Positions 23,701-24,069 of a DNA stretch of 24,069 nucleotides are shown piece after piece. The DNA comes from a virus: positions 1 to 24,069 of IMG/VR virus record IMGVR_UViG_3300046002_005306; one strand, given 5' to 3'. How positions within the stretch are numbered: the first letter of the stretch is position 1; every line of letters begins with the position of its first letter. The notes under the pieces were generated by a model, which searched no databases, was not told the origin of the DNA, and worked only from the letters and a program-made list of their open reading frames with translations. The translations under genes were made by a program, and so were the position numbers.

Positions 23701-23962
23701 TCTTACACAACTCCAGCAAAGTCCTGCATATATAGCTGCAAGAAGATCGGGACAAACCGCGCCAGCAGCATTACAAGCAGCAAGACAAAGTTTTGCTGGT
23801 ACTGCTGGCGGAAGTCCTGTAAGCAGTAATGGACAAGCGGTAGCAACCAACACAGGCACTAGTCCCCCTGTTGCAGGAACCAACGCCAGGTTAACACCAC
23901 AACAAATTCAGCAACTGGCAACCAGCTCTCGAGACCCGCAAAAAGTAAACAGACAATATTAA
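20798..23962 (+). CDS. Large virion structural protein, probably baseplate
   Basis: This 1054-residue protein has a coiled-coil N-terminus (about 1-60: EIEAEIARLQAEFDAVQ, then QLRAQIAQLRREL). A Pro/Ala/Thr/Gln-rich disordered stretch spans about 61-205. Folded parts begin with FSSYTYTASVYLLTPPQYEQ, then DFYIDSITMENAM, KFTVIEPMGITLLDRLYDA, INWGVGNKLVQYDFECAPVG, and later KVKIIGDPAWIQQGSLFRP with LFEIAWQRPEDYDL. A Gln/Ala/Pro-rich tail follows from about residue 890. Its place between gp53-like and gp5-like genes, and its tail-protein style (strand motifs of hub or LysM-linked proteins), suggest a baseplate hub component such as a gp27 equivalent. I cannot prove this from motifs. No cleavage signal or membrane segment. 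The start is 3 bases after the previous stop. Confidence 0.7.
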   Translation: MARSVAEIEAEIARLQAEFDAVQAAARASGDIYSPLLNTREQLRAQIAQLRRELRTAVAQENSTQPSPPATASQTVQADGPQGPTKPPVQEVDAAGRVVAAPPVTPATNATPTPTTATNVENNTDPKTVTLAQSQATTPQTLAGQPLKAPAVGASSEGNAGEAEAQAQLSAGQGAPGADAAPTSPQATQAAVDAAYNTAVKIKPQDNVLDKFSSYTYTASVYLLTPPQYEQLLNSKNKTVNGYQLLFQSGGAGNNVGGVQGASAPGGAGVIPDATSPDAGRNPFFDHDFYIDSITMENAMAGKQTGAAHMVTDIKFTVIEPMGITLLDRLYDAVKDIAPKDGAGVVNYSAATYLMVIRFFGYDESGQLVTPGQAPNSGGLSNPKAVVEKFVPFLIKKINWGVGNKLVQYDFECAPVGQLIGSSTARGTIPYDIELTDSTVGGLLAGKATYGTGTPAVNTPSTTGDFARADRVAPTKANSAPSKKTVTQGLMDAMNTFQRDLVQRNIYRTADEYEIEFTKDAEEIKNATIVLSDNKKVDKPGTPMNSPPTVAGGPALDPAKQSADLARRNMAITAGQQIVQAIELAIRNSSYIYNQSLLVTKPDGSQVPNPVARSKPMKWFLISMSATTIGTIDPLRNDYAYKIKYTISAFNVPNFDSKYFPVTQFPGTHKQYNYWFTGQNNAIVDYQAQFNSYYNVTVSGSTPEDSATQKIREKYTSSMRDIPRYVYAARSTESAAGAPGKSNEVSSNAAEYLYSPSDLHTAKVKIIGDPAWIQQGSLFRPITDQTFTGINVAPGFLPDGTIDFDSSQVLFEIAWQRPEDYDLTTGLADPYAKTQKKYGERKPLQSNVYQATKVTSEFRQGKFEQTLNGSLYFFPKPDGSNAIAGNAAAAVATTKPADESNQTAATQLRTGVDLTNASAGGGRGNGQAQLLAERARLGTSVTGTNPTSALAQGTQALLNPPTVLPNPSLTQLQQSPAYIAARRSGQTAPAALQAARQSFAGTAGGSPVSSNGQAVATNTGTSPPVAGTNARLTPQQIQQLATSSRDPQKVNRQY

Positions 23963-23971
23963 GGATAACGC

Positions 23972-24069
23972 ATGGCAGAAAGTGTATCACGCAGCAGAGG
24001 ACGCCCCAGTAATTACAAACAAGACCGAGGCGGTGTACCTGCAGAATTTGGACCATTTATTGGCATTCC
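23972..24069 (+). CDS. 5: Start of a gp5-like baseplate hub/spike gene (cut by window end)
   Basis: Only 32 codons are present: MAESVSRSRGRPSNYKQDRG, then GVPAEFGPFIGI. GPFIGI just after a polar start is how the OB-fold domain of gp5-type hub/spike proteins often begins in T4-like phages (normally followed by a V.NN.DP...GRL strand). Position after gp48-, gp53- and hub-type genes agrees. AAGGA precedes the ATG by about 6 bases. Whether this gp5 keeps the lysozyme domain it has in T4 lies outside the window, and matters because the tape measure here already carries one. Confidence 0.55.
   Translation, partial: MAESVSRSRGRPSNYKQDRGGVPAEFGPFIGI

Noticed and set aside
1-24069. CRISPR array, integrase, attachment site or insertion sequence
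   Set aside because: No regularly spaced repeats, no transposase or integrase motifs and no terminal inverted repeats were seen.

Overview
The window is a piece of a T4-like tailed phage (myovirus) genome. The evidence is the T4-type set of genes it carries. Head assembly genes are scaffold gp22, protease gp21, a gp67-like core protein and portal gp20. Baseplate genes are gp26-like, gp48-like, gp53-like and the start of a gp5-like gene. Recombination and late-transcription genes are gp46, gp47 and sigma factor gp55. Gene style and the accessory genes (radical SAM enzymes, a DUF6614-like protein) recall marine or freshwater T4-like phages of Gram-negative hosts. The DUF6614-like gene hints at an alphaproteobacterial host, but that is only an inference.

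Layout. (1) 1-7028, minus strand: a virion block running tape measure > gp20 > small protein > gp67-like > gp21 > gp22 (cut by the window edge). The tape measure carries an embedded T4-lysozyme-type domain with all three catalytic residues. TATAAATA or GTAAATAAC late-promoter-like boxes precede several of these genes. (2) 7070-9407, plus strand: gp26-like baseplate gene, a small overlapping-frame gene, then three accessory genes. The gp26-like gene ends in a textbook-looking -1 frameshift signal (T TTT TTC, 6-nt spacer, 8-bp stem) that would fuse it to the next frame. (3) 9382-10647, minus strand: a twitch/SPASM-type radical SAM gene. (4) 10648-11132: about 485 bp without a gene, full of hairpins and short repeats. 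(5) 11133-19092, minus strand: one long unit reading gp55 > gp47 > three unknown AT-rich genes > a second radical SAM gene > gp46 > GIY-YIG endonuclease, headed by a near-consensus host sigma-70 promoter. (6) 19209-24069, plus strand: gp48-like, gp53-like, a 1054-residue virion protein and the start of a gp5-like gene, behind a TTAAATA late-type box.

How it fits together. A host-type promoter would express the late sigma factor gp55 and the gp46/47 nuclease early. gp55 would then turn on the head, tail and baseplate genes through the TAAATA-type boxes. The least explained parts are the possible gp26 frameshift, the four-gene cassette between gp47 and gp46, the structured non-coding stretch, and an insertion of more than 100 residues in gp55.
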